Assembly (NCBI GenBank): GCA_009786775.1
Contig: WQRL01000024.1
Location: forward strand, 18-11,768
Length of the DNA: 11,751 nucleotides
Direction: 5' to 3'
Source: Oscillospiraceae bacterium
GTDB lineage: Bacteria > Bacillota > Clostridia > Oscillospirales > Oscillospiraceae
Every line of letters begins with the position of its first letter. The stretch's first letter is position 1. A program made the position numbers and the translations under genes. The notes under the pieces were generated by a model. It saw nothing but the letters and a program-made list of their open reading frames with translations. It was not told the DNA's origin and made no database searches. Of this stretch, positions 1 through 6,147 are shown in pieces.

Positions 1-991
1 GTTTTGGAACATCTTCAGGAATTGAGTCTAGAGCCTCGTAGTCCTCCTTGCGCAGGGGTTCCGAGCCATCCAGAACCAAAATCACGAGCCCCGCGGCACT
101 GATGGCAGATAATGTGCGCTCAACGCCTAGCTTCTCAACTACATCGCCGGTAGCCCTCATTCCTGCTGTGTCAATAAGCCGCAGCAAAACCCCGCCGAAC
201 ATGAGTTTTTCTTCTATGGTGTCGCGCGTGGTGCCCGGGATATCCGTCACTATGGCGCGCTCGTAGCCCAGAAGCGCATTGAGCAGCGATGACTTGCCCG
301 TGTTAGGGCGTCCGATTATGGCGGTTGGGACACCTTGGAGCATAACCCTGCCACGCTCGTGCGTGGAAAGCAGCCGCTCAAGCTGAGTCTCTGCTCCTCG
401 CAGTGAGGAGAGGTAGCCCTCCATGGTAAACTCATCAATATCTTCATCAGGGTAGTCAATGACGGCGTGAAAATGTGCCATAACATCCACGAGTGTGCTA
501 TAGACAGCTTCTAGCTTAACACCCACCGCTCCGCGCAACTGACCCGCTGCATTTTGCGCCGCAAAAACAGTTTCGGATTCTATGAGGTCGATAACGGCCT
601 CAGCCTGCACCAAGTCCATGCGTCCGTTTAGGAAGGCCCGCTTAGTAAACTCCCCGGGAAGAGCCTGGCGGGCACCGAGGGTGAAGAGGGTTTTGAGAAC
701 CTCCGATAGTACAAGGGGGGAGCCGTGGCACTGAAACTCCGCAGTATTCTCACCTGTGTAACTATTCGGCCCGCGTGTCACAACACAGAGTACAATGTCG
801 ATTAGCTTGCCGTCCGCGCCGAAAAGCTCGCCATAATACATCTGCCTGTCGCGGGCGGATTCAAGCCCTACACCCGTATAGGCCCGAAAAATTTTACCGG
901 CAATAACTATAGCGTCATCACCGCTCATTCTAATAATCCCGATTGCCGACACCGCAGAGCCTGTGGCAATCGCAGCAATTGTATCAGACAA
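1..991 (-). CDS. mnmE: tRNA modification GTPase MnmE (TrmE), C-terminal part outside window
   Basis: With MnmG, MnmE makes the 5-carboxymethylaminomethyl group on wobble uridine 34 of certain tRNAs, using a folate one-carbon donor and GTP hydrolysis in the cytoplasm. About 330 of the usual roughly 460 residues are visible. The N-terminal folate-binding domain (about 1-118) contains GPNSYTGENTAEFQCHG and LPGEFTKRAFLNGRMDLVQAEAV. A helical segment follows, then the G domain with Walker A GRPNTGKSS (Lys about 233), the switch motif IPGTTRDTIEE and DTAG. The NKxD motif and the C-terminal FCIGK box lie beyond the window edge. I chose a TTG start at 991-989 because GGAGG (1004-1000) sits 8 nt upstream and the protein then begins SDTIAAIATG, as expected for the family; no ATG is better placed. 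The gene runs divergently from the thioesterase gene and has a plausible promoter at 1037-1065. No frameshift or missing residue is seen in the visible part. Confidence 0.96.
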   Translation of the reverse strand, partial: MSDTIAAIATGSAVSAIGIIRMSGDDAIVIAGKIFRAYTGVGLESARDRQMYYGELFGADGKLIDIVLCVVTRGPNSYTGENTAEFQCHGSPLVLSEVLKTLFTLGARQALPGEFTKRAFLNGRMDLVQAEAVIDLIESETVFAAQNAAGQLRGAVGVKLEAVYSTLVDVMAHFHAVIDYPDEDIDEFTMEGYLSSLRGAETQLERLLSTHERGRVMLQGVPTAIIGRPNTGKSSLLNALLGYERAIVTDIPGTTRDTIEEKLMFGGVLLRLIDTAGMRATGDVVEKLGVERTLSAISAAGLVILVLDGSEPLRKEDYEALDSIPEDVPK

Positions 992-1036
992 AACCAAAAC
1001 CTCCAAATAAAAGGATACAAAGCATACGGAACTTAT

Positions 1037-1065
1037 AGTATACTCTAGTAAATAAGCAACCGCAA
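1037..1065 (-). promoter_or_regulatory. candidate sigma-A-type promoter for mnmE
   Basis: On the minus strand, TTGCGG (1065-1060) and TATACT (1042-1037) are separated by exactly 17 nt, about 33 nt upstream of the mnmE ribosome binding site. The -10 matches the consensus at five of six bases, the -35 only at three. The sequence AGTATACT is itself palindromic, so a plus-strand TATACT (1039-1044) overlaps it and could serve the thioesterase gene, but no good plus-strand -35 is seen. Confidence 0.5.
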
Positions 1066-1080
1066 GAATTGATTTACTAG
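1045..1080. repeat. 9-bp inverted repeat in divergent promoter region (operator-like)
   Basis: CTAGTAAAT (1045-1053) and ATTTACTAG (1072-1080) are perfect inverted arms around an 18-nt centre. The repeat covers the -35 and spacer of the mnmE promoter and lies just upstream of the thioesterase ribosome binding site (AAAGGAG, 1083-1089). The dyad spacing fits a dimeric regulator bound on one DNA face. No adjacent T-run supports a terminator. Its function is inferred only. Confidence 0.45.
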
Positions 1081-1097
1081 CCAAAGGAGAGAAGGAA

Positions 1098-1520
1098 ATG
1101 TTCGAGTATACTAGAACTGTATTTTTTTACGAAACGGATCAAATGGGTGTGGTGCACCACTCAAACTATGTGCGCTGGCTGGAAGAAGCCAGAAATGGTT
1201 ATTTTGCGAGTATCGGCCTAGCCTATGATGAAACGGAGCGGCTGGGCGTGATGAGCCCAATTACAGATATAAATCTCAAATATAAGTACCCCGCAAGATT
1301 CGGCGATACATTCACTGTCAAAATGAAGATAACAAAGTATACGGGCGTGCGGTTTTGCGTGGTATACAGTGTCATAAACCAAGAGGGTGTAATTTTGTGT
1401 GAAGCAGAGAGCGCACACGCATTTGTTAACAAAGACATGAAGCCGGTTTCGCTTGCGCGGGCGATACCGAGGCGGCATGAGATATTCAAAAAAAGATTTA
1501 CAGAGGAAAATAGCTTATGA
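1098..1520 (+). CDS. acyl-CoA thioesterase, YbgC/FadM-like 4HBT hot-dog family
   Basis: This 140-residue protein has the usual length of a single hot-dog-fold thioesterase, a family that hydrolyses acyl-CoA esters in the cytoplasm. The signature is near the N-terminus: YETDQMGVVHHSNYVRWLEEAR (residues 11-32 region, quoted in part as ETDQMGVVHHSNY), with the family's catalytic Asp at residue 14 and HH at 20-21. The core then reads YKYPARFGDTFTVKMKI, followed by a C-terminal strand containing ESAHAFVNKDMKPV. AAAGGAG ends 8 nt before the ATG, which supports the start. The stop codon overlaps the start of the response regulator gene as ATGA, so translation of the two is probably coupled. This is an unusual partner for a two-component system. 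The substrate cannot be read from the sequence. Confidence 0.9.
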   Translation: MFEYTRTVFFYETDQMGVVHHSNYVRWLEEARNGYFASIGLAYDETERLGVMSPITDINLKYKYPARFGDTFTVKMKITKYTGVRFCVVYSVINQEGVILCEAESAHAFVNKDMKPVSLARAIPRRHEIFKKRFTEENSL

Positions 1521-2170
1521 TTAAAATTTTTATTGTCGAAGACGAAAAGCCTATCTCAGACCTCTTGCGCATGAGCCTGACAAAAGCGGGCTACGAATGC
1601 AAATGCGCATTCGATGGCATTGCCGCCGCAGACATACTTGAAACGGAGCGGTTTGACCTAATCTTGCTCGATGTTATGCTTCCGGGGGCGACGGGTTTTG
1701 AACTGATGGAATATATAAGGCACCTGGATATGCCTGTAATATTTATCACGGCCAAAAACATGGTGGAGGACAGGGTCAAGGGCCTGAAAATGGGCGCAGA
1801 GGATTATATAGTCAAGCCCTTTGAGATAATCGAACTGCTGGCCCGTGTCGAAACTGTCCTGCGCAGATACAATAAACTCGGTCAGATGATTGAAATAGCA
1901 GGGCTTACAATAGATACCCGCTCAATGCTTGTAAAGCGCGGCGATGAGGAAATTCCCCTCACGCGCAAAGAATATGAGCTTCTGCTCCTGTTTGCCCGAA
2001 ATCCGGGCACCGCCCTCTACCGCGAAACAATCTATGAGCGCGTCTGGGGCAGCGACTATTTTGGCGACAGCCGCACAATAGACTTGCATGTCCAGAGAGT
2101 ACGCAAAAAAGCCGGCTGGGAGGACAAACTCCAGTCTGTTTACAAGGTGGGGTACAGGCTAGAAGTGTAA
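1517..2170 (+). CDS. response regulator, OmpR/PhoB family (receiver plus winged helix)
   Basis: This 217-residue cytoplasmic transcription regulator should be phosphorylated by the histidine kinase encoded next. The receiver domain (about 1-118) shows the acidic pair E8-D9, the phospho-acceptor D52 in LILLDVMLPG, T78 in FITAK and K100 in IVKPF, so all catalytic positions are intact. The winged-helix DNA-binding domain (about 125-217) includes LTRKEYELLLLFARNPG, a recognition helix around SRTIDLHVQRVRKK and the terminal hairpin VYKVGYRLEV. The ATG overlaps the thioesterase stop by 4 nt, and AGAGG lies about 10 nt upstream inside that gene. It is a standard full-length member. Its target genes are unknown; autoregulation of the cluster is plausible but not shown. 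Confidence 0.95.
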   Translation: MIKIFIVEDEKPISDLLRMSLTKAGYECKCAFDGIAAADILETERFDLILLDVMLPGATGFELMEYIRHLDMPVIFITAKNMVEDRVKGLKMGAEDYIVKPFEIIELLARVETVLRRYNKLGQMIEIAGLTIDTRSMLVKRGDEEIPLTRKEYELLLLFARNPGTALYRETIYERVWGSDYFGDSRTIDLHVQRVRKKAGWEDKLQSVYKVGYRLEV

Positions 2171-2184
2171 AATAAGTGAGCGCA

Positions 2185-2297
2185 GTGAGATATTTATTGC
2201 AGGGGCAGAACCTGCGGCCGAGCCGTACGCTGAGCTGTACGTCATGACAGTAAGCCATGCCGTCCGCCGCCCCGCCGTCCGCGTGGGACTATCTCAC
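2185..2297. repeat. palindromic spacer between regulator and kinase genes
   Basis: The 144 nt between the response regulator and kinase hold no gene but much internal symmetry. GTGAGATA (2185-2192) pairs with TATCTCAC (2290-2297) as outer arms. Inside are GCAGG/CCTGC (2199-2203/2211-2215, 7-nt loop), CGTAC/GTACG (2224-2228/2237-2241, 8-nt loop), the palindrome GTCATGAC (2241-2248) and a direct repeat of GCCGTCCGC (2259-2267 and 2274-2282). The segment is richer in GC than its neighbours. It may be a small palindromic insertion or an intra-operon RNA structure. The right arm lies just before the kinase ribosome binding site GAGGGG (2301-2306). No target-site duplication was found. Confidence 0.5.
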
Positions 2298-2314
2298 ACT
2301 GAGGGGAATCAAGT

Positions 2315-3784
2315 ATGAAGTTCGGAACGAAGATGATGATTGCATTTACCGTCATGCTGGCGCTTGCGTTTGGCATTGGCGGTAGTGTGCTTATTTCCGC
2401 TTCCACCGGAAACTACCTCAACCAGCTACAAGAGGCGGCAGCGAGCTCACACAGGCTTATTTTGTTCACCCTCTCAGCGGTAAGCGAAGCCACCCAGACA
2501 GGGGAGCAGAGCGGGGAATATGAGGACTTTGTAAACGCCCTTTCCAGGCTTGATGCCCACGGTGAGCACAACTGGCTTGCCCTGCGCCTTTCTCATGAAG
2601 ATGGGAGAATAATCTATACCAGCCGCGAGGCGGGGCTTTTCGGCAATAACCCCGCTGAACAAATCTTAGGTGAGCGGGTTGTTTTTTACGACATATATTT
2701 AGACAATGTAAGCGGAGAGCAATTTGCCATGCTCACCTTCCGCACCACGCAGGGCTCATATTTTCTGCAATTGGCAGGGCAGTTTCAGTTCGGAGCCTCG
2801 GCACTATTTCTGGAAAGCGTATACGACCTAAGCCCTGTGTTTTCAGCGCGCCAAGAACAGCAGCGTATTTACAGGCAGCTTTTTGTGGTGCTGATAGCCC
2901 TTGGGGCGGCTCTTTCCTGGCTGCTATCCTTCTGGATGACATCCCCCCTGCGCCGCCTATCCCGCATAACCAGAACAATTGCCTCAGGGGACTTGAGTTG
3001 TAGGGCGACCTCAATCGGAAGTGACGAAATAGGAATCCTCGCTGTGGATTTTAACAACATGACAGACAAGCTGGAAAACAACATAAACGAAATGAAAGAC
3101 ACAATGAAGCGCCAAGAAGAGTTTATGGGCAGCTTTGCCCACGAACTTAAAACCCCTCTCACATCTATAATAGGATATGCCGACCTTCTAAGGGGCCACT
3201 CCCTTCCAGATGCCGACAAGCAGGATGCCGCCAATTATATATTCATGGAAGGGCGCAGGCTTGAAGTGCTCTCCCTAAAGCTCCTTGACCTGATTGTTTT
3301 GAAAAAAAGGGATTTCACATTTCTTCCCATTAGCATCGCGCAAATCATAGGCGATGCAGTGCGGCTGGTGCGCCCCGTCCTTGCTAAGAGAAATATTGAA
3401 ATTTCTGCAAACTGTGACGGCAGTACATGCAAAATCGAGCCAGATTTGTTCATGTCCCTGATTCTAAATATAATCGACAACGCCAGAAAAGCTATTGACG
3501 AAGCTGGCGAGATTAAGATAACTGCAAAATCTGAAGGTGGGCACTGCGAGATAAAAATAGCCGATAACGGCAGGGGAATCCCTGAAGATGAACTGTACAA
3601 AATAAAAGATGCCTTCTACCGTGTGGACAAATCCCGCGCACGCTCTCAGGGCGGGGTGGGGCTGGGGCTTAGGCTCTGCGATGAAATCGCCTCGCTGCAC
3701 GGCGGGGAGCTGACATTTGAAAGTGAACTCAACGTAGGCACCACGGTTACAATTAAGCTAAAAGCAGAAACGGCAGATGCCTAA
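2315..3784 (+). CDS. membrane sensor histidine kinase (HAMP, HisKA, HATPase)
   Basis: This 489-residue kinase should autophosphorylate and pass phosphate to the regulator encoded just upstream. A first membrane segment (about 7-29) is followed by an extracytoplasmic sensor region of about 155 residues, a second membrane segment (about 188-208) and a HAMP linker (about 209-260). The HisKA box is SFAHELKTPLTSIIGY with phospho-acceptor His276. The ATPase domain has the N box around LILNIIDNARKA (Asn385), G1 DNGRGIP (417-423), the F-box region DAFYRVDKSRAR and G2 GGVGLGLRL (446-454), so it looks active. The start is supported by GAGGGG 8 nt upstream. The sensor domain matches nothing I can name, so the signal is unknown. 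The 144-nt gap before it is unusual for a paired regulator and kinase. Confidence 0.95.
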   Translation: MKFGTKMMIAFTVMLALAFGIGGSVLISASTGNYLNQLQEAAASSHRLILFTLSAVSEATQTGEQSGEYEDFVNALSRLDAHGEHNWLALRLSHEDGRIIYTSREAGLFGNNPAEQILGERVVFYDIYLDNVSGEQFAMLTFRTTQGSYFLQLAGQFQFGASALFLESVYDLSPVFSARQEQQRIYRQLFVVLIALGAALSWLLSFWMTSPLRRLSRITRTIASGDLSCRATSIGSDEIGILAVDFNNMTDKLENNINEMKDTMKRQEEFMGSFAHELKTPLTSIIGYADLLRGHSLPDADKQDAANYIFMEGRRLEVLSLKLLDLIVLKKRDFTFLPISIAQIIGDAVRLVRPVLAKRNIEISANCDGSTCKIEPDLFMSLILNIIDNARKAIDEAGEIKITAKSEGGHCEIKIADNGRGIPEDELYKIKDAFYRVDKSRARSQGGVGLGLRLCDEIASLHGGELTFESELNVGTTVTIKLKAETADA

Positions 3785-3810
3785 GAGAAGCGAAAGGAAC
3801 TTTAATAAAT

Positions 3811-4536
3811 ATGAAAATAAGACATTATGTTTCGTTAGCTATAGCGGCAGTTATAGTAATAGGCAGCTTCTTTTTGCCAAATGCTGTAGCGGGCATCACT
3901 GACATGCGCCGTCTTGACACATTAATTCTGGTTGATTCAGAGCGCATCAGCTTTGAGGCGGTGCCCGAGCTTACACTGACGGAGCGCATAACCCTCGCAG
4001 GAAGTTCAAGCGCCGACATCCTGCCGCTTCACACAGGCAGCAATATGAGCCTTGAAGCAGCGGAACTGAGGGCTGTGGAAGAAGTGGCCAGATTCTTTAG
4101 CGCAGGGCCGTTCCAGCTTGATTATGAGGATGTGGTAATCAGCGAAGGCCTGGCATCTCTTATTGTTGACGCATTAGTTACCACTCGCTATATGATTATA
4201 TGGGAGTTTGACATAACTGACCATTCGGGCAATTCAGTAAATGTGGTCATTGACGACAGGACAGGCATAATAGTCAGGCTGATCTACCGGGTGGGCAACA
4301 GGGAAGAGGCTCTGCTAGATGGCGAGTTCTGGTCGAGGGATGACCTCTTTTACACTGCCGCACGAAGCCTTAGTGAGATGATGACGGCCTATTATGGCGT
4401 GAGCGTGGTGCTGGGGGACTATAGTTATAGGGGGATTATCTCCTTCTACAGGGCAGATATAACAGAAGCCGGCCTCACGGTTCCGATGTACGGAAATGTG
4501 AGATCGGCCAGCTTCACAGTTAATGAGAGGGTGTAA
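3811..4536 (+). CDS. secreted or membrane-anchored protein of unknown function
   Basis: I do not recognise this 241-residue protein. Residues 1-5 are basic, followed by a hydrophobic segment (about 7-27, ending NAVAG), so it is exported or anchored by its N-terminus. There is no lipobox cysteine. The centre has an alternating hydrophobic pattern, WEFDITDHSGNSVNVVIDD then RTGIIVRLIYR (residues 131-160), resembling the strand-turn-strand of PepSY-like modules, but this is a weak resemblance. AAAGGAA lies 11 nt before the ATG. It begins 26 nt after the kinase stop on the same strand, so it is probably co-transcribed and may act with the sensor outside the membrane as an accessory or as the regulated output. 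That role is inferred from position only. Confidence 0.75.
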   Translation: MKIRHYVSLAIAAVIVIGSFFLPNAVAGITDMRRLDTLILVDSERISFEAVPELTLTERITLAGSSSADILPLHTGSNMSLEAAELRAVEEVARFFSAGPFQLDYEDVVISEGLASLIVDALVTTRYMIIWEFDITDHSGNSVNVVIDDRTGIIVRLIYRVGNREEALLDGEFWSRDDLFYTAARSLSEMMTAYYGVSVVLGDYSYRGIISFYRADITEAGLTVPMYGNVRSASFTVNERV

Positions 4537-4560
4537 ACTAGGGGCGAAAAGGGATTTGCA

Positions 4561-4615
4561 GCACTTTTGCAGCAGTGCGGACAGGGCTGTGGAGTTATTT
4601 CAAAAACGATGTTTT
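4561..4615. terminator. weak hairpins between convergent genes
   Basis: In the 91 nt between the secreted-protein gene and metA, which converge, GCACT/AGTGC (4561-4565/4574-4578) and AAAAC/GTTTT (4603-4607/4611-4615) form short stems, and TTGCAGCA occurs twice. Neither stem has a clear T-run. They could end transcription from both sides, but support is slight. Confidence 0.25.
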
Positions 4616-4627
4616 AAGCACGGTGTA

Positions 4628-5548
4628 CTAAATTCCAATTTTGCCAATGTCATATGGCGTGGACTGGTACACATAATAATTGAGCCAGTTTGAATACATT
4701 AGCTGTGCGTGGGCGCGCCAGCACACATAGGGTGTCGCATTAGGGTCATTGTCCGGGAAATAATTCTTGGGCATGTCGATTGCGAGCCCTTTTTCCAAAT
4801 CCCGCTGATACTCCAGCGCAAGGGTGTCTGCATCGTATTCAGGATGCCCTGTTATGAAGAAGCGGCGGTTATCATTTGACTTTATGGCGAACACTCCCGC
4901 CTCATCGGAAACGGAGAGAAGCTCCAACTCCTCAACCTTTCGGACATCCGCCTCCATGACTTCAGTGTAGCGGGAATGGGGCATGAAGAACTCATCGTCA
5001 AACCCTCTAAAGAACGGCGACTGGGGCTTGAGCACCTTATGGCTAAACAAGCCCGACAGCTTGGGGCCTATTTGATACTTTGGAATCTTGTAATGATAAT
5101 ATAGTGCAGCCTGTGCACCCCAGCAGATATGAAAAGTCGAGTGGACATTTCGGGTGGTCCAGTCCATTATGCGGCACAGCTCATCCCAGTAATCCACATC
5201 CTCAAACTCAAGATTCTCCACAGGCGCACCTGTTATAATCATCCCGTCATAATGCTTGTTTTGGATTTTGTCAAAGGACGTATAAAAAGACTCAAGATGT
5301 TCAGGGTCAACATTCTTGGAGGTGTAGCTGCTCATTTGCAAAAACTCAATTTCAATCTGCAAGGGGGTGTTTGAGAGCTTGCGCAGAAGCTGAGTTTCAG
5401 TCACCTGCTTAGTTGGCATCAAATTAAGTATAAGAAGCCTGAGCGGGCGTATATCCTGATGCCCAGCCCGGAACTCTGTCATAACGAATATGTTTTCATT
5501 TTCTAAAATATCTTTGGATGGCAACTGGTTAGGGATTTTTACTGGCAT
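4628..5548 (-). CDS. metA: homoserine O-acetyltransferase, MetA family
   Basis: This enzyme activates homoserine at the first step that commits it to methionine. The 306-residue length is typical of the MetA family. The catalytic nucleophile is Cys142 in HICWGAQAALYYHYKI, and the His-Glu pair is His235/Glu237 in FITGHPEYDA; ILNLMPTKQVTETQLLRKL (41-58 region) and PHSRYTEV are also family hallmarks. Residue 111 is Glu (GAPVENLEF). In this family Glu at this position is known to favour acetyl-CoA over succinyl-CoA, so the product is probably O-acetylhomoserine despite the common name homoserine O-succinyltransferase. GGAG lies 8 nt before the ATG. The start overlaps a 30-codon frame on the same strand. 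No S-box or T-box leader was recognised upstream. Confidence 0.95.
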   Translation of the reverse strand: MPVKIPNQLPSKDILENENIFVMTEFRAGHQDIRPLRLLILNLMPTKQVTETQLLRKLSNTPLQIEIEFLQMSSYTSKNVDPEHLESFYTSFDKIQNKHYDGMIITGAPVENLEFEDVDYWDELCRIMDWTTRNVHSTFHICWGAQAALYYHYKIPKYQIGPKLSGLFSHKVLKPQSPFFRGFDDEFFMPHSRYTEVMEADVRKVEELELLSVSDEAGVFAIKSNDNRRFFITGHPEYDADTLALEYQRDLEKGLAIDMPKNYFPDNDPNATPYVCWRAHAQLMYSNWLNYYVYQSTPYDIGKIGI

Positions 5549-5631
5549 TTCTCATACTCCATTTCAATATAAACATAGTTCTCCTCAATTATCTCCCGAA
5601 AACTCTGTATGCCCAGTGGCAGTTTCTTCAT
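5539..5631 (-). pseudogene. truncated start of an AAA-ATPase-like (DUF1703-type) gene overlapping metA
   Basis: A 30-codon frame begins MKKLPLGIQSFREIIEENY and continues VYIEMEYEKCQ before TAA. The first about 22 residues closely resemble the N-terminus of the AAA-ATPase-like family that carries a C-terminal PD-(D/E)XK-type nuclease domain and usually continues YVDKT. Here the resemblance stops after YVYI and the rest of the gene is absent. It keeps a very strong ribosome binding site, AAAGGAGG (5646-5639), 7 nt before its ATG. Its stop lies within the first codons of metA, so translation through it should deliver ribosomes to the metA start. I read it as a deletion relic fused to the metA ribosome binding site. 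A functional leader peptide is the alternative. Confidence 0.6.
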
Positions 5632-5756
5632 GCTGCAACCTCCTTTGCCTCTGTAGTGCCTGTAATAGTGGATATATTTTCGGATTTTAGCACATCTTTC
5701 AGATGGCCATAAATCGCTGTTTTAACCTGTGAATTTGTCTTTTTAATGGGCGAAAA
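5628..5756 (-). pseudogene. end of an open frame with no start codon, coupled to the AAA-ATPase relic
   Basis: Reading minus strand, 42 sense codons follow an in-frame TGA (5759-5757) and end at TGA 5630-5628, which overlaps the next ATG as ATGA. The peptide ends KSENISTITGTTEAKEVAA and begins FSPIKKTNSQVKTAIYGHLK; it reads like real protein rather than noise. There is no ATG; a GTG lies at 5693-5691. The upstream edge of the frame coincides with the right side of an 11-bp palindrome (5750-5788). It is probably the 3' remnant of the gene that preceded the AAA-ATPase-like gene. The family is not recognised. Confidence 0.4.
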
Positions 5757-5788
5757 TCAAAATATACAAAGTTTCTCTTGATTTTCGC
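5750..5788. repeat. 11-bp perfect inverted repeat
   Basis: GCGAAAATCAA (5750-5760) and TTGATTTTCGC (5778-5788) are perfect arms with a 17-nt centre. There is no T-run after either arm, so it is not a typical terminator. It marks the edge of the coding remnant on its left and may be an insertion boundary, a protein-binding site or an RNA hairpin in the metA leader. Confidence 0.6.
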
Positions 5789-5820
5789 ATTGTTTGTGTA
5801 TATACTCTGAGCATTGGAAA

Positions 5821-5916
5821 CGAAAGTGCCCGCCGCTTTGCGGCGGCAGACGGAAAGGGTGGCAGCCCTCCCCGTCCTGCATATGTGGTCACGACCCACA
5901 TACACAATAGCTTTCG
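5821..5916 (-). ncRNA. candidate structured RNA or palindromic element, multi-hairpin
   Basis: Three stems stand in a row, enclosed by CGAAAG/CTTTCG (5821-5826/5911-5916). They are CCGCCGC/GCGGCGG with a 3-nt loop (5830-5836/5840-5846); a two-part stem at 5846-5880, pairing GCAG-ACGG with CCGT-CTGC (one bulged C) around AGGG/CCCT; and TATGTGG/CCACATA with a 7-nt loop (5882-5888/5896-5902). On the minus strand the 5' part can instead form UAGC-GAAA-GCUA, a GNRA-capped hairpin, which would compete with the outer stem. A promoter at 5933-5961 would place these structures at the very start of a minus-strand transcript toward metA. No known riboswitch class was recognised. A decayed repeat element is an equal possibility. 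Confidence 0.45.
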
Positions 5917-5932
5917 CTACACCACGTGACCC

Positions 5933-5961
5933 ATTATATGACGGTTTGCTTCTTTGCGCAA
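5933..5961 (-). promoter_or_regulatory. promoter directed toward metA
   Basis: On the minus strand TTGCGC (5961-5956) and a perfect TATAAT (5938-5933) are separated by 17 nt. Initiation is expected near 5927-5925, giving a leader of nearly 380 nt before metA. It is the best promoter match seen upstream of metA. A plus-strand TATAAT (5965-5970) lies back to back with it but has no good -35. Confidence 0.6.
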
Positions 5962-6008
5962 GAGTATAATCCGTTGTTGCGGGGTCGGTTGTGTTGCACT
6001 TAACTATT

Positions 6009-6042
6009 TGCTGTGTATGTAATGGTCATACACGGCATTTTT
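6009..6042 (+). terminator. intrinsic terminator, plus strand
   Basis: An 11-bp stem with one G-U pair (6009-6019/6027-6037, core GTGTATG/CATACAC) has a 7-nt loop and is followed at once by TTTTT (6038-6042). It faces the ligase gene, so any plus-strand transcript starting near the TATAAT at 5965-5970 would stop after about 65 nt unless read through. Confidence 0.6.
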
Positions 6043-6049
6043 CGTTTCT

Positions 6050-6107
6050 CGGAGGGAAAAGCCGCTGGAACCGCATTTTACATCGGTTTCGGCGGGGAAA
6101 TCCTCCG
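6050..6107. repeat. nested hairpin upstream of ligase gene
   Basis: A 12-bp stem with two G-U pairs (6062-6073/6084-6095; 10-nt loop CATTTTACAT) sits inside an outer CGGAGG/CCTCCG stem (6050-6055/6102-6107). There is no T-run. A short GGAACCGC string inside it resembles part of a T-box, but the other T-box elements are missing. It could be a leader RNA structure or part of a repeat. Confidence 0.45.
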
Positions 6108-6147
6108 GGAAATAAGTGCTAGGGTGTGAGAGAGCTTGCTTTACCAT

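Noticed and set aside
48..266. 72-codon plus-strand frame
   Set aside because: It is the opposite strand of the conserved mnmE G domain; Ser/Thr-rich shadow.
5699..5905. 68-codon minus-strand open frame
   Set aside because: It lies across the GC-rich hairpins and the 5750-5788 palindrome, has no recognisable domain, and a more protein-like frame occupies its 3' part.
5549..5926. SAM-I (S-box) riboswitch upstream of metA
   Set aside because: The conserved core blocks (AGAG..GAGGGA, GGCAACC, GGUGC) are not present in the leader on the metA strand.
6062..6095. T-box-like string TGGAACCGC
   Set aside because: No stem I, no specifier loop and no terminator with the expected pairing follow it; the string is explained by the 12-bp hairpin.
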